64,000 nt of DNA. Origin: Promicromonospora panici (GTDB taxonomy: Bacteria > Actinomycetota > Actinomycetes > Actinomycetales > Cellulomonadaceae). The notes beneath the pieces were generated by a model, which worked only from the letters and a program-made list of their open reading frames with translations, did no database searches and was not told the origin of the DNA. The position numbers were made by a program, and so were the translations under genes. The DNA is taken from contig NZ_UWYY01000025.1 of assembly GCF_900608595.1 (NCBI RefSeq), forward strand, positions 1 through 64,000, given 5' to 3'. This document shows, in pieces, positions 1-7,629 of the stretch. Within the stretch, counting starts at the first letter, position 1, and each line of letters begins with the position of its first letter.

Positions 1-505
1 ACCTCGAGGAGCGGCTCGTCGACGGCGACGTCGTCACCGACCTCCTTGAGCCAGCGCGTCACGGTGCCCTCGGTGACCGACTCGCCCAGGGCGGGCAGCG
101 GGACCTCGGTACCACCGCCGGCGGGAGCCGGGGCCTCGGCCGGGGCGGGCGCCTCGGCGGGGGCGGGCGCGGGGGACTCGGCGGCGGGCGCCTCGGCGGA
201 GGCGGCCTCGGCAGGCGCGGCCTCCTCCGGCGTCGGCTCGGGGGCCGGGGCCTCAGCGGCGGATGGCTCGGCCGCCGGGGCGGCGGGCGCGGCACCGGAA
301 CCGGAGCCGATGACGGCGAGAGTGGCGCCGACCTCCACGGTGTCGTCCTCCTGGACGAGAATCTGCTCGAGGACACCGGCGATGGGCGACGGGATCTCGG
401 TGTCCACCTTGTCGGTCGACACCTCGAGCAGCGGCTCGTCGACGGCGACCTCGTCGCCGACAGCCTTGAGCCAGCGGGTGACAGTGCCCTCGGTAACGGA
501 TTCGC
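1..505. repeat. Duplicated lipoyl-domain coding sequence
   Basis: Bases 1-85 and 421-505 are almost identical and encode the same part of lipoyl domains 2 and 1 of the E2 protein. This is an in-gene duplication, common in actinobacterial E2 proteins with two or three lipoyl domains. Confidence 0.85.
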
Positions 506-536
506 CGAGGGCCGGCAGCTGCACGTTCTCAGACAT
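1..536 (-). CDS. sucB: 2-oxoglutarate (or pyruvate) dehydrogenase E2, dihydrolipoyl acyltransferase, N-terminal part
   Basis: The first 178 codons of an E2 acyltransferase are visible; the gene runs off the left edge. Residues 1-75 form a lipoyl domain (motif EVSTDKVDTEIPSP, lipoyl-lysine K43). An Ala/Pro/Glu-rich flexible linker of about 60 residues follows, then the start of a second, nearly identical lipoyl domain (again LPALGESVTEGTVTRWLK). E2 carries acyl groups on its lipoyl arms between E1, its own catalytic core and E3, in the cytoplasmic dehydrogenase complex. The peripheral-subunit-binding and catalytic domains lie outside the window, so oxoglutarate versus pyruvate specificity cannot be read here. 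The ATG at 536 has AAGGAG about 12 bases upstream. It is transcribed with the E3 gene just upstream (gap about 30 bases). Confidence 0.93.
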   Translation of the reverse strand, partial: MSENVQLPALGESVTEGTVTRWLKAVGDEVAVDEPLLEVSTDKVDTEIPSPIAGVLEQILVQEDDTVEVGATLAVIGSGSGAAPAAPAAEPSAAEAPAPEPTPEEAAPAEAASAEAPAAESPAPAPAEAPAPAEAPAPAGGGTEVPLPALGESVTEGTVTRWLKEVGDDVAVDEPLLE

Positions 537-566
537 GACCTGTGGGGTCTCCTTTATCGTTTCTGG

Positions 567-1985
567 TCAGTTGTGGGCGTGCAGAGGCTTGCCGGCCAGA
601 GCCATGTGTGCCTCTCCGAGTGCCTCGTTCTGGGTGGGATGTGCGTGGACGAGCGAGGCGACGTCCTCGGGGAACGCCTCCCAGCCGACGATGAGCTGGC
701 CCTCGCCGATCAGCTCGCCCACACGCGAGCCGATCAGGTGCATACCGACCACCGGTCCTTCCTTGCGGCGCACCAGCTTGGCGAAACCCTGGGTACCCAG
801 GATCTTGCTCTTGCCGTTGCCCGCGAGGTTGTACTCGATGGTCTCGACCTGGTCCGAACCGTACAGCTCGGCGGCCCGCGCCTCGGTGACGCCGACGGAC
901 GCCACCTCCGGCTCGCAGTAGGTGACGCGCGGGATGGTGGCCTCGTCGATCGGCACGGGCGCCAGGCCCGCGATCTGCTCGGCGACGAAGATGCCCTGCG
1001 CGAACCCGCGGTGGGCCAGCTGCAGGCCGGGCACGATGTCACCGACGGCCCAGACCTGGCCGCCCGCCGGGGTGGCGACGCCCGTACGCAGGAGCTCGTC
1101 GGTCAGGACGAAGCCGCGGTCGACGCGCACGCCGGCCGCCTCGTAGCCGAGGTCTGCAGTCCGCGGGCCGCGGCCGACGGCGACGAGCAGCAGCTCGGCG
1201 TCGAACGTGGTGCCCGACTCCAGCTCGACCTGGACGCCGTCGTCCGACTGCTTGACCTGGGAGAAGCGCTCGCCCAGCGAGAACTTGATGCCGCGCTTGC
1301 GGAACGCGCGCTCCAGCGCCTTCGAGAGGGCGACGTCCTCGTTCGGGACGAGGTGCGGCAGCGCCTCGACGATCTGCACGTCGGCGCCGAAGGACCTCCA
1401 GACGGATGCGAACTCGACGCCGATCACGCCGCCGCCGAGCACGACCACCGACTTCGGCACCGTCTCCAGCGTGACGGCATCGTCGGAGGTGATGACGCGG
1501 GCGCCGAGCTCCAGGCCCGGCAGGGACCGGGCGTACGAACCGGTGGCGAGCACCACGTGGGTGCCGGTGTAGCGGGCGGTCGTGCCGTCCACGGCGGTGA
1601 CCTCGACGACGTCGGGGGCGGCGAGCCTGCCGTGCCCCTCTACGACGGTGATCTTCCGCGATGCGATCAGCCCCTGCAGGCCCTTGTACAGGCCGTCGAC
1701 CACGGAGTCCTTGTAGGCGAGCACGCCCGGCATGTCGACGCCGTCCAGCGACGAGCGGATGCCGAACTGCGCGCCGTGCGCGGCGGCGTCGGCGACCTCG
1801 GCCGCGTGCAGGAGCGCCTTGGTGGGAACGCATCCGACGTGGAGGCAGGTGCCGCCGAGCTTGCCCTCCTCGACGAGGGCCACTCGCAGGCCCAGCTGTG
1901 CCGCCCGGAGCGCGGTGGCATAACCGCCGCTACCCCCACCGAGCACCACGACATCGAACGTGACCGGATTGTCAGGCGTAGGCAC
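567..1985 (-). CDS. lpdA: Dihydrolipoyl dehydrogenase (E3)
   Basis: This 472-residue FAD-dependent disulfide oxidoreductase reoxidises the dihydrolipoyl arms of E2 with NAD+. Visible motifs: the FAD-binding GGGSGG loop at residues 16-21, the redox-active pair C47 and C52 in GGTCLHVGCVPTK, the NAD-binding GGGVIGVEFAS segment, the second FAD motif WAVGDI, and the C-terminal catalytic HAHPTQNE (His-Glu pair). The length is normal for the family. I chose GTG at 1985 because AGGAG sits 7 bases before it; the ATG at 2000 and the longer frame to 2060 have no better ribosome site. It lies just upstream of the E2 gene on the same strand, so E3 and E2 are probably co-transcribed. Confidence 0.96.
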   Translation of the reverse strand: MPTPDNPVTFDVVVLGGGSGGYATALRAAQLGLRVALVEEGKLGGTCLHVGCVPTKALLHAAEVADAAAHGAQFGIRSSLDGVDMPGVLAYKDSVVDGLYKGLQGLIASRKITVVEGHGRLAAPDVVEVTAVDGTTARYTGTHVVLATGSYARSLPGLELGARVITSDDAVTLETVPKSVVVLGGGVIGVEFASVWRSFGADVQIVEALPHLVPNEDVALSKALERAFRKRGIKFSLGERFSQVKQSDDGVQVELESGTTFDAELLLVAVGRGPRTADLGYEAAGVRVDRGFVLTDELLRTGVATPAGGQVWAVGDIVPGLQLAHRGFAQGIFVAEQIAGLAPVPIDEATIPRVTYCEPEVASVGVTEARAAELYGSDQVETIEYNLAGNGKSKILGTQGFAKLVRRKEGPVVGMHLIGSRVGELIGEGQLIVGWEAFPEDVASLVHAHPTQNEALGEAHMALAGKPLHAHN

Positions 1986-2226
1986 GTGCTGGCTCCTCAT
2001 TGACAGGCTGATGGCACTGTGGGTGCGCACATCGGGTGGATAGTGAGCACCGCATGCCATCTTGACACTTCAGCGGGCGTGGCCCCAATCGTGAACCCGG
2101 CTCGGCGGGTGTGACCGTGGCGACATTGACGGGTGAGCGGGGGCTGTGCCGGGCACGAGGGCCCGCCCAGGAACAGGGGCAGCGCGGTTGCACGACTCTG
2201 TGACGGCTGGTGGGCGGCCTGTAACA

Positions 2227-2241
2227 GGAATGTGGCATTCC
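2227..2241. promoter_or_regulatory. Inverted repeat, possible operator
   Basis: GGAATG and CATTCC, 6-bp perfect arms with a 3-base spacer, lie about 40 bases before the proposed -10 element of the rightward gene. The regulator is unknown. Confidence 0.35.
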
Positions 2242-2282
2242 CTGGATCTGCGTCGAGTTGCCTAGGCCGGTGCGGATGTCGC

Positions 2283-2291
2283 TAGTACTCT
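2283..2291 (+). promoter_or_regulatory. -10 element, very short or absent leader
   Basis: TAGTACTCT contains TAGTAC (2283-2288), with TTGCCT 18 bases upstream, or alternatively TACTCT exactly 6 bases before the ATG at 2298. Either choice gives a leader of zero to three bases. Confidence 0.55.
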
Positions 2292-2297
2292 CGTTCC

Positions 2298-2651
2298 ATG
2301 CCCCGCCAGTCTCGTAGCTCGCTCGCGCGATTCTTCCAGCGACGCTCCTCGTCCGGCAGCGGATCGCGCCCCAGCGGCAACGACGCGCGCCGTCAGACCA
2401 TGGCCCACCTCGGTGAGTTCATCGGGTCGCGCGTCGGCGTCGAGGCGTACGTGGAGCCGCCGACCACGGACATCCCCAGCACGATCCTGCTCGTGGCGAG
2501 CACGGGTGAGTGGACGCGACGCCGCGTGCCGGACGAGCGCACCGCCTTCGACATCGCGAACCAGCTCGGGGTGCCGGTGTACAACGTCCGGTTCACCGGC
2601 TACCCCCAGCGGATGCGCGACTGGAACAGCGCCCAGCGCCGGTCGAAGTAA
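2298..2651 (+). CDS. Conserved hypothetical protein
   Basis: This 117-residue cytoplasmic protein has a basic Ser/Arg-rich N-terminus (residues 1-33) and a compact C-terminal part containing VEAYVEPPTT, LLVASTGEWTRRRV and YNVRFTGYPQRMRDW. It has no signal peptide or membrane segment. The appearance of a small domain conserved next to pepA and lpdA in actinobacteria is my recollection, not a search result; the function is unknown. The ATG follows a -10-like element by 6-9 bases, so the mRNA is probably leaderless. It converges on pepA with only 3 bases between the two stop codons. Confidence 0.75.
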   Translation: MPRQSRSSLARFFQRRSSSGSGSRPSGNDARRQTMAHLGEFIGSRVGVEAYVEPPTTDIPSTILLVASTGEWTRRRVPDERTAFDIANQLGVPVYNVRFTGYPQRMRDWNSAQRRSK

Positions 2652-2654
2652 CCG

Positions 2655-4190
2655 CTACTTCGCTGTGGTGGCGCGGGCCTCCAGGAAGGCCAGGAGGGTG
2701 CGGACGCCGACGCCGGTGCCACCCCCGGACGTGTAGCCGTGCGAGCCGCCGTCGTTGAAGGCGGGGCCCGCGATGTCCAGGTGGGCCCACGGGTGGTCGC
2801 CCACGAAGGTCTGCAGGAACAGGCCCGCGTTGAGCATGCCGCCCCAGCGCGGCCCCGAGTTCGCGACGTCGGCCACCTTGGACTTGATGTTCGACTTGAG
2901 CTCCTCCGGGAGCGGCATCGGCCAGAACAGCTCGCCCGACGCGTCCGCGGCGGCCTTGACCTCGTCGCGCACGTCGTCGGTGCCCATGACGGCGGAGGTG
3001 CGGTTGCCGAGCGCGACCATCTGGGCGCCCGTGAGGGTGGCGATGTCGAGCACGACGTCGTGGCCGTCCTCGACGGCGGACACGAGGCCGTCGGCCATGA
3101 CGATGCGGCCCTCGGCGTCCGTGTTCAGCACCTCGACGGTCTTGCCGCCGTAGATGGTGATGACGTCGGCGGGGCGCTGCGCGTTTCCGCCCGGCATGTT
3201 CTCGGCGAGGCAGAGGTAGCCCGTGACCGCGACGGGCAGGTTCAGCTTCGCGGCGGCGACCACCGTGGACAGGACGGCGGCGGCGCCGGCCATGTCCGAC
3301 TTCATGGCCTCCATGCCGGCGGCCGGCTTGATGGAGATGCCGCCGGAGTCGAACGTGATGCCCTTGCCCACCAGGGCCACCTTCGCGGCCGGCTTGGCCG
3401 GCGTGTAGGCGACCTTGACGAGTCGCGGCCCGCGCGAGGAGCCCTGCCCGACTGCGGTGAGGCCGCCGTAGCCGCCCGACGCGAGCTGCTTGTCGTCCAG
3501 GACCGTCACCTTGACGTGCCGCACGTCCTTGGCGGCGGCCTTCGCGGCGTCGGCGAACGTGGCCGGGTACAGGTCGTTGGGTGCCGTGTTGACCAGGTCG
3601 CGGGCGGCGTGCACGGCCGCGGCGACGACCTGGGCGCGCTCGGCGGCGACCTTCGCCTTCGCGTTCTTGTGCAGCGGCGTGAGGATCTCGATCGCGGCGA
3701 CCGGGTCCTTGCCGTTCTTCGCGCCCTTTGCGGCGTCCTTGGTGTCCTTGGCCGAGTCCTTGCCGGTCCGGTAGCGGTTGAACGCGTAGGCGCCCAGCAG
3801 CGCGCCCTCCGTGACGGCGGTGATCTCGTCGTCGTCGGACGCCGGAAGCGCGATCGCGGCGGACTTCAGGCCCGCCAGCTCGCGCGTCGCGGCGCCCGCG
3901 GCACGGCGCAGGGTCTCGGTGGCGAAGGTGCCGTCCTCGGCGCGCTCGCCCAGGCCGGTCAGGACCAGCACCTCGGCGGCCAGCTGTGGGCCGGCCGGGA
4001 TCTTGCGGACCTCGTCACGCGCGCCGGTCACGCCGAGCTGCGGCGCGAGCGACTCGAGCTGGGTCAGCAGGTCCGTGGGGAGCTGGTCGGACACGACGGC
4101 TACGCCGTCCGACGTCTGGGCGGTCGCCACAACTAGTGCTTCGGCCTTCACGGCGGTGGGATTCTTGCTGGAGAGGGTCACGTCGGTCAC
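2655..4190 (-). CDS. pepA: Leucyl aminopeptidase, M17 family
   Basis: A 511-residue cytosolic zinc/manganese aminopeptidase that removes N-terminal residues from peptides. The N-terminal Macro-like domain is followed by the catalytic domain. Diagnostic motifs are GKGITFDSGGISIKP and KSDMAGAAAV (metal and substrate ligands) and the family signature NTDAEGRIVMADGL. An alanine/lysine-rich insertion (KDSAKDTKDAAKGAKNGKD) sits in the N-terminal half and may be a surface loop. I chose GTG at 4190 because TACGAT lies exactly 7 bases upstream (leaderless pattern); reading further upstream adds a non-conserved Arg/Gly tail. It diverges from the membrane-protein operon at 4345. Confidence 0.95.
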   Translation of the reverse strand: MTDVTLSSKNPTAVKAEALVVATAQTSDGVAVVSDQLPTDLLTQLESLAPQLGVTGARDEVRKIPAGPQLAAEVLVLTGLGERAEDGTFATETLRRAAGAATRELAGLKSAAIALPASDDDEITAVTEGALLGAYAFNRYRTGKDSAKDTKDAAKGAKNGKDPVAAIEILTPLHKNAKAKVAAERAQVVAAAVHAARDLVNTAPNDLYPATFADAAKAAAKDVRHVKVTVLDDKQLASGGYGGLTAVGQGSSRGPRLVKVAYTPAKPAAKVALVGKGITFDSGGISIKPAAGMEAMKSDMAGAAAVLSTVVAAAKLNLPVAVTGYLCLAENMPGGNAQRPADVITIYGGKTVEVLNTDAEGRIVMADGLVSAVEDGHDVVLDIATLTGAQMVALGNRTSAVMGTDDVRDEVKAAADASGELFWPMPLPEELKSNIKSKVADVANSGPRWGGMLNAGLFLQTFVGDHPWAHLDIAGPAFNDGGSHGYTSGGGTGVGVRTLLAFLEARATTAK

Positions 4191-4197
4191 GGGGCCG

Positions 4198-4203
4198 ATC
4201 GTA
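4198..4203 (-). promoter_or_regulatory. -10 element of pepA (leaderless)
   Basis: TACGAT read on the minus strand, 7 bases before the GTG at 4190. Confidence 0.55.
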
Positions 4204-4331
4204 ACCCGCGCCCCTGACACCCCGTCGGGCCACGGACGGCGGCGGCCACGGCCAGATCGCCGCGGCCCAGGACCCCGGATGGAGGCGCAGGTCACGCACG
4301 ATCCGATTGCCGCTCCTCAGGTGCCGCCCGG

Positions 4332-4337
4332 TAGTCT
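4332..4337 (+). promoter_or_regulatory. -10 element of the pyrD operon (leaderless)
   Basis: TAGTCT lies 7 bases before the GTG at 4345. Confidence 0.55.
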
Positions 4338-4344
4338 GCGGGAC

Positions 4345-4704
4345 GTGATCCTTGCCCTCCTGCTCCTCGTGGTCGCGCTCTGTGTGGTCCTGGCCGGGTG
4401 GGCCGGCTGGTTCGTGGCCCGCGACCGTGCGGTCATCCTGAACCAGCTCTGGGGCGGCGCCGTCATCGAGGGCGTCGTCCTGATCCAGGGCGTGGTCGCG
4501 ATAGTGCAGGGCGCCACCGGTGCCGGCGCTGACGACCCGCTGCTGTTCTGGGGCTACTTCGCCACCACCCTGGTGATCCTTCCGATCGCGGCGGCCTGGG
4601 CCTTCGCCGAGCGCACCAAGTGGAGCTCTGTGGTGCTGCTGGTGGCATCCCTGACCGTGGCCTTCCTGGAGTGGCGCCTGTGGCAGATCTGGATGGGGGC
4701 ATGA
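4345..4704 (+). CDS. Small four-helix membrane protein
   Basis: This 119-residue protein has about four hydrophobic helices (near residues 1-22, 32-50, 60-82 and 88-110) and short charged loops (ARDR, AERTK). It resembles actinobacterial small integral membrane proteins without assigned function. The GTG start is supported by TAGTCT seven bases upstream. Its stop overlaps the next start (ATGA), so it is translationally coupled to the following membrane protein and then to pyrD. Confidence 0.72.
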   Translation: MILALLLLVVALCVVLAGWAGWFVARDRAVILNQLWGGAVIEGVVLIQGVVAIVQGATGAGADDPLLFWGYFATTLVILPIAAAWAFAERTKWSSVVLLVASLTVAFLEWRLWQIWMGA

Positions 4705-5132
4705 TGGCGAGTGCGGGGGCCGGACGGCGGACCGGGCGGGGCTTCGGCCGGGTTTTGGTGACCGTCTACGGGATCTTGGCGTTCGCCGCGCTCGGCCGCT
4801 CCTCGTACGAGCTGGTCGTGAAGTTCGGCGAGGCGCCGGTGGCGTACACGCTGTCGACGCTCGCTGCCGTCGTCTACGTCGTGGCGACGTTCGCCCTCGC
4901 GATCGGAAGCCCCGCCTGGCGCGTGACCGCGTGGATCACCGTTGGTATCGAGGCCGTCGGCGTGGTGACCGTCGGCGCGCTGTCGCTCGCCGACGCCGAG
5001 GTGTTCGGCGAGTCGACGGTCTGGTCGGGGTTCGGCCAGGGCTACGGTTACGTGCCGCTTGTCCTGCCCTTCGTGGGGTTGTGGTGGCTGTGGCGGACAT
5101 CGCGCAGCCCGTCCGAGGAGAGGACTGCATGA
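4701..5132 (+). CDS. Small membrane protein, pyrD operon
   Basis: A 143-residue protein with a basic N-terminus (AGAGRRTGRGFGR) and four hydrophobic helices, ending in a cytoplasmic tail WRTSRSPSEERTA. Features like YGILAFAALGRSSYELVVKF are shared, as far as I recall, with a family of conserved actinobacterial membrane proteins found before pyrD; the function is unknown. The start ATG at 4701 overlaps the previous stop and its own stop overlaps the pyrD start (ATGA), indicating one operon. Confidence 0.78.
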   Translation: MMASAGAGRRTGRGFGRVLVTVYGILAFAALGRSSYELVVKFGEAPVAYTLSTLAAVVYVVATFALAIGSPAWRVTAWITVGIEAVGVVTVGALSLADAEVFGESTVWSGFGQGYGYVPLVLPFVGLWWLWRTSRSPSEERTA

Positions 5133-6220
5133 GCTGGCCTTACTCGCTGTTGTTCAACGGCGTCTTCCGTGGCATGGACCCGGAACGGGCGCACGAGCTC
5201 GCGTTCTCGCTGATCGAGCGGGCCGGGAAGGTGCCGGTCCTGCGCGACGTCGTACAGGGCGCGATCGCCCCGTACCTGGGCCAACGCGCCGGCGGGCCGG
5301 GCAGCGTCCGTCTCTTCGGCCGGGTCGTGCCCGCCCCGTTCGGCCTGGCCGGCGGGTTCGACAAGAACGCGCGGGCGGTCCGAGGCCTGACGATGCTCGG
5401 CTTCGGGTTCGTCGAGATCGGCACCGTGACGGCACACCCGCAGCCCGGCAACGAGAAGCCGCGCATGTGGCGCGAGCTCGACGTGCGCGGCGTGCGCAAC
5501 CGCATGGGCTTCAACAACGAGGGCGCGGCGGCCGCCGCCGACCGGCTGCGCGAGCTCCGGCGCACCGCAGCCGGCCGCGCGATAGTGGTCGGCGCCAACA
5601 TCGGCAAGACCAAGGTGACGCCGCCCGAGGACGCGGCCGCCGACTACGCGACGTCGGCTCGGCTGCTGGCTCCGTGGGCGGACTACCTCGTGGTCAACGT
5701 CTCCTCCCCGAACACCCCGGGCCTGCGTGACCTCCAGGCGACCGAGTCGCTGCGGCCCATCCTGCAGGCGGTGCGCGCCGCCGCGGACGAGGCCAACGCC
5801 ACGGTGTCCACCGGCGGCGGCCGGCGTGTGCCGCTCCTGGTGAAGATCGCCCCCGACCTCGCGGGCGAGGACATCGACGCCGTCGCCGACCTCGTGCTCG
5901 AGCTCGGGCTGGACGGCGTGGTCGCCGTCAACACGACGATCGGCCACGACCGCGGCCCCGGCGGGCTGTCCGGGCCGCCGCTGCTGGGCCGGGGCCTCGA
6001 GGTCGTCGCGCGGCTGCGCGAGCGGCTCGGTACGGGCCCCGTCATCATCGGCGTGGGCGGCATCACCCGGGCCGACGACGTCCGCGCCTACCTGCGCGCC
6101 GGAGCCGACCTGACTCAGGGATACACGTCATTCGTCTACGAGGGGCCGCTGTGGGCGTCGCGGATCAACCGCGCGTTGACCCGCTCGGCAGGCTCGACAG
6201 CAAGTGGGAGGCTGGAGTGA
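5129..6220 (+). CDS. pyrD: Dihydroorotate dehydrogenase, quinone type (class 2)
   Basis: A 363-residue FMN enzyme oxidising dihydroorotate to orotate in pyrimidine synthesis, passing electrons to quinone at the membrane. The N-terminal helix region (MSWPYSLLFNGVFRGMDPERAHELAF) is the membrane-contacting extension that separates class 2 from class 1. Catalytic and FMN motifs: PFGLAGGFDKNA, FNNEG, NIGKTK, NVSSPNTPGLRDLQ (catalytic Ser), VKIAPDL, VNTT and GVGGI. The start overlaps the previous stop (ATGA) and the stop overlaps the next start (GTGA). Electron delivery to quinone fits the qcr/cta chain encoded in this window. Confidence 0.96.
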   Translation: MSWPYSLLFNGVFRGMDPERAHELAFSLIERAGKVPVLRDVVQGAIAPYLGQRAGGPGSVRLFGRVVPAPFGLAGGFDKNARAVRGLTMLGFGFVEIGTVTAHPQPGNEKPRMWRELDVRGVRNRMGFNNEGAAAAADRLRELRRTAAGRAIVVGANIGKTKVTPPEDAAADYATSARLLAPWADYLVVNVSSPNTPGLRDLQATESLRPILQAVRAAADEANATVSTGGGRRVPLLVKIAPDLAGEDIDAVADLVLELGLDGVVAVNTTIGHDRGPGGLSGPPLLGRGLEVVARLRERLGTGPVIIGVGGITRADDVRAYLRAGADLTQGYTSFVYEGPLWASRINRALTRSAGSTASGRLE

Positions 6221-6426
6221 TCCGTCCGCAGTGGGAATGGGCCCTCGACGACGCCGAGGGGCGTCGCCTGGAGGAGCCCGTCACGCCCGTCTTCACCGCG
6301 CAGTACGACGCCGAGCAGTGGCTCGGCGAGCACTGGCGTGCACTGGCCGAGGCCGGTGCGGTGCAGGCGCGGCTGCTGCACGACGGCACTCAGGCCGCAC
6401 CGAGCGTGGAGCTGCGGGTTCCTTGA
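6217..6426 (+). CDS. Hypothetical 69-residue protein
   Basis: A small acidic soluble protein (MIRPQWEWALDDAEGRRL...) rich in Glu, Ala and Trp, without membrane segments. It begins with GTG overlapping the pyrD stop codon (GTGA) and ends overlapping a TTG start of the next gene, so it is clearly part of the operon. I do not recognise a family. The repeated pattern W-x(4)-D-A-E may form a helix. The coding frame is supported by the four-gene chain of stop-start overlaps. Confidence 0.65.
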   Translation: MIRPQWEWALDDAEGRRLEEPVTPVFTAQYDAEQWLGEHWRALAEAGAVQARLLHDGTQAAPSVELRVP

Positions 6427-7220
6427 CGGCCGCCGATCAGCTCACCCCTGATCAGCTCACCCCTAACCAGGCGAGGGCGCGGTTCCGCACCGGCCTGCGC
6501 GTGCCGACGTCGGGCTGGGCCTCGGGGTGGACGCAGGCCAACCTGATCGCCCTGCCGCGGGCCGACGCGTACGACTTCCTGCTGTTCGCGCAACGGAACC
6601 CCAAGCCGTGCCCGGTGCTGGACGTGACGGAGCCGGGCGAGACGTCGGCGTCGATCTTCGCGGGCGACCTCCGCACCGACCTGCCTGCCTACCGCGTGTA
6701 CCGCGACGGCGAGCTGGTCGAGGAGCTCACCTCCGTCGCGGACCTCTGGCGCGACGACCTGGTCACCTTCCTGGTGGGCTGCAGCTTCACCTTCGAGGCC
6801 GCGCTGCTGGAGGCGGGCGTGCCGGTGCGCCACATCGAGGCCGGCTCCAACGTGCCGATGTACCGCACGAACCGGGAATGCCGTCCGGCGGGCGCCCTGT
6901 CGGGCCCGCTCGTGGTGTCGATGCGTCCCATCCCGGCGAGCCAGGTGGCCGACGCCGTGCGGATCACCTCGCGGTACCCCGCCGTGCACGGCGCCCCGGT
7001 ACACGTGGGCGACCCGGCCGCGCTGGGCATCTCCGACCTGGCGGCCCCGGACTTCGGGGACGCTGTGGAGATCCGTGACGGCGAGGTCCCCGTGTTCTGG
7101 GCGTGCGGCGTGACGCCGCAGGCGGCGGTGATGCGGTCGCGCCCGTCGTTCGCGATCGGCCACGCGCCGGGGCACATGGCGATCACGGACGCCCGGGACT
7201 CGAGCTACCTCGTGCCGTGA
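6423..7220 (+). CDS. Putative hydro-lyase, DUF1445 / D-glutamate cyclase-like
   Basis: A 265-residue protein of the DUF1445 family (PF07286), usually annotated putative hydro-lyase; the mitochondrial relative is D-glutamate cyclase. Family features: QANLIALPRADAYDFLLFAQRNPKPCPVLDV, GDLRTDLPAYRVYRDGE, FLVGCSFTFEAAL, YRTNRECRPAG, SRYPAVHGAPVHVGDP and the near-C-terminal FWACGVTPQAAVM...GHMAITD. The conserved Cys residues in VGCSF, NREC and WACGVT are present. I chose the TTG start at 6423 because it overlaps the preceding stop. It is last in the pyrD operon; a metabolic link to pyrimidine synthesis is not evident. Confidence 0.85.
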   Translation: MTAADQLTPDQLTPNQARARFRTGLRVPTSGWASGWTQANLIALPRADAYDFLLFAQRNPKPCPVLDVTEPGETSASIFAGDLRTDLPAYRVYRDGELVEELTSVADLWRDDLVTFLVGCSFTFEAALLEAGVPVRHIEAGSNVPMYRTNRECRPAGALSGPLVVSMRPIPASQVADAVRITSRYPAVHGAPVHVGDPAALGISDLAAPDFGDAVEIRDGEVPVFWACGVTPQAAVMRSRPSFAIGHAPGHMAITDARDSSYLVP

Positions 7221-7340
7221 CGGCCGGCTGACGCGGCTACCGGCCCGGTAGGCGACCGGTGACAGGCCCGGAGAGCGGCGTGGCGACCGGCCCGGAGAGC
7301 GTTCAAGCGGCGCGTACCGGCTGGCGCAGCAGCGTGCGCG
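7221..7340. other. Intergenic tail of the pyrD operon
   Basis: Contains the short palindrome CTACCGG-C-CCGGTAG (7237-7251) and two direct copies of GGCCCGGAGAGCG about 25 bases apart. No gene is seen; this may hold the operon terminator but no T-run is present. Confidence 0.35.
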
Positions 7341-7499
7341 GTGCCGGGTCGTCGAAGGCAGTCAGGTAGATGCGGTAGCCCGAGCCGGCGTCGACGTGTG
7401 CCGCACGAGCAGGCCCAGCTCGGCGTAGTGCCGCAGCTGCTTCACGCTCAGCCGGCTCAACCGGGCGAACTGACCGATCGGCAGCAGATCCGTGTCCAT
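7315..7499 (-). pseudogene. MerR-family transcriptional regulator, frameshifted remnant
   Basis: From ATG 7499 the frame reads MDTDLLPIGQFARLSRLSV KQLRHYAELGLLV in MerR style (winged-helix N-terminus), then diverges and stops. A one-base shift at about 7403-7406 restores the expected RAAHVDAGSGYRIYL, matching the MerR wing pattern 'vD..sGYR.Y', and then the sequence runs DDPAPRTLLRQP and stops. One base is missing near GGCCTGCTC-GTG, and everything after about 60 residues (dimerisation helix and ligand domain) is gone. This gene is dead by frameshift and truncation. A palindromic operator survives upstream. Confidence 0.8.
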
Positions 7500-7510
7500 G
7501 GCATCAGCAT

Positions 7511-7535
7511 GGACTCTCCGGCAGTGCGAGAGTCC
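7511..7535. promoter_or_regulatory. Palindromic operator in front of the MerR remnant
   Basis: GGACTCTC (7511-7518) and GAGAGTCC (7528-7535) are perfect 8-bp arms separated by 9 bases, 12 bases upstream of the remnant start. Near-symmetrical sites of this size lie in the long spacer of MerR-regulated promoters. It probably once controlled the regulator itself. Confidence 0.55.
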
Positions 7536-7539
7536 AGCG

Positions 7540-7579
7540 GGCTCACGGGCTCACGGGCTCACGGGCTCACGGGCTCACG
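7540..7579. repeat. 8-bp tandem repeat, five copies
   Basis: GGCTCACG is repeated five times without interruption, directly next to the MerR operator. This is a simple-sequence tract prone to slippage. Confidence 0.9.
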
Positions 7580-7629
7580 ACGAGGTGAGCACCCCGCGCG
7601 CCGCGGGCCGGTGAGCCGCGGGAACCCGG

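Larger units (their letters stand above)
1986..2297. other. Divergent intergenic region between lpdA and the 2298 gene
   Basis: This 312-base gap between divergent genes contains no convincing gene. It holds a perfect inverted repeat GGAATG-TGG-CATTCC (2227-2241), a possible operator, and a promoter for the rightward gene: TTGCCT at 2259-2264 and TAGTAC at 2283-2288 with an 18-base spacer. No clear hexamers were recognised for lpdA. Confidence 0.5.

Noticed and set aside
573..2003. 476-codon open frame opposite lpdA
   Set aside because: Antisense shadow caused by high GC; Arg/Asp/Val-rich with no motif, while lpdA has all catalytic motifs.
2739..4136. 465-codon frame opposite pepA
   Set aside because: Shadow frame of low complexity (Gly/Val/Arg/His); pepA is well supported.
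7540..7579. Possible CRISPR or iteron
   Set aside because: Pure 8-bp tandem repeat without spacers and without a replication gene nearby.
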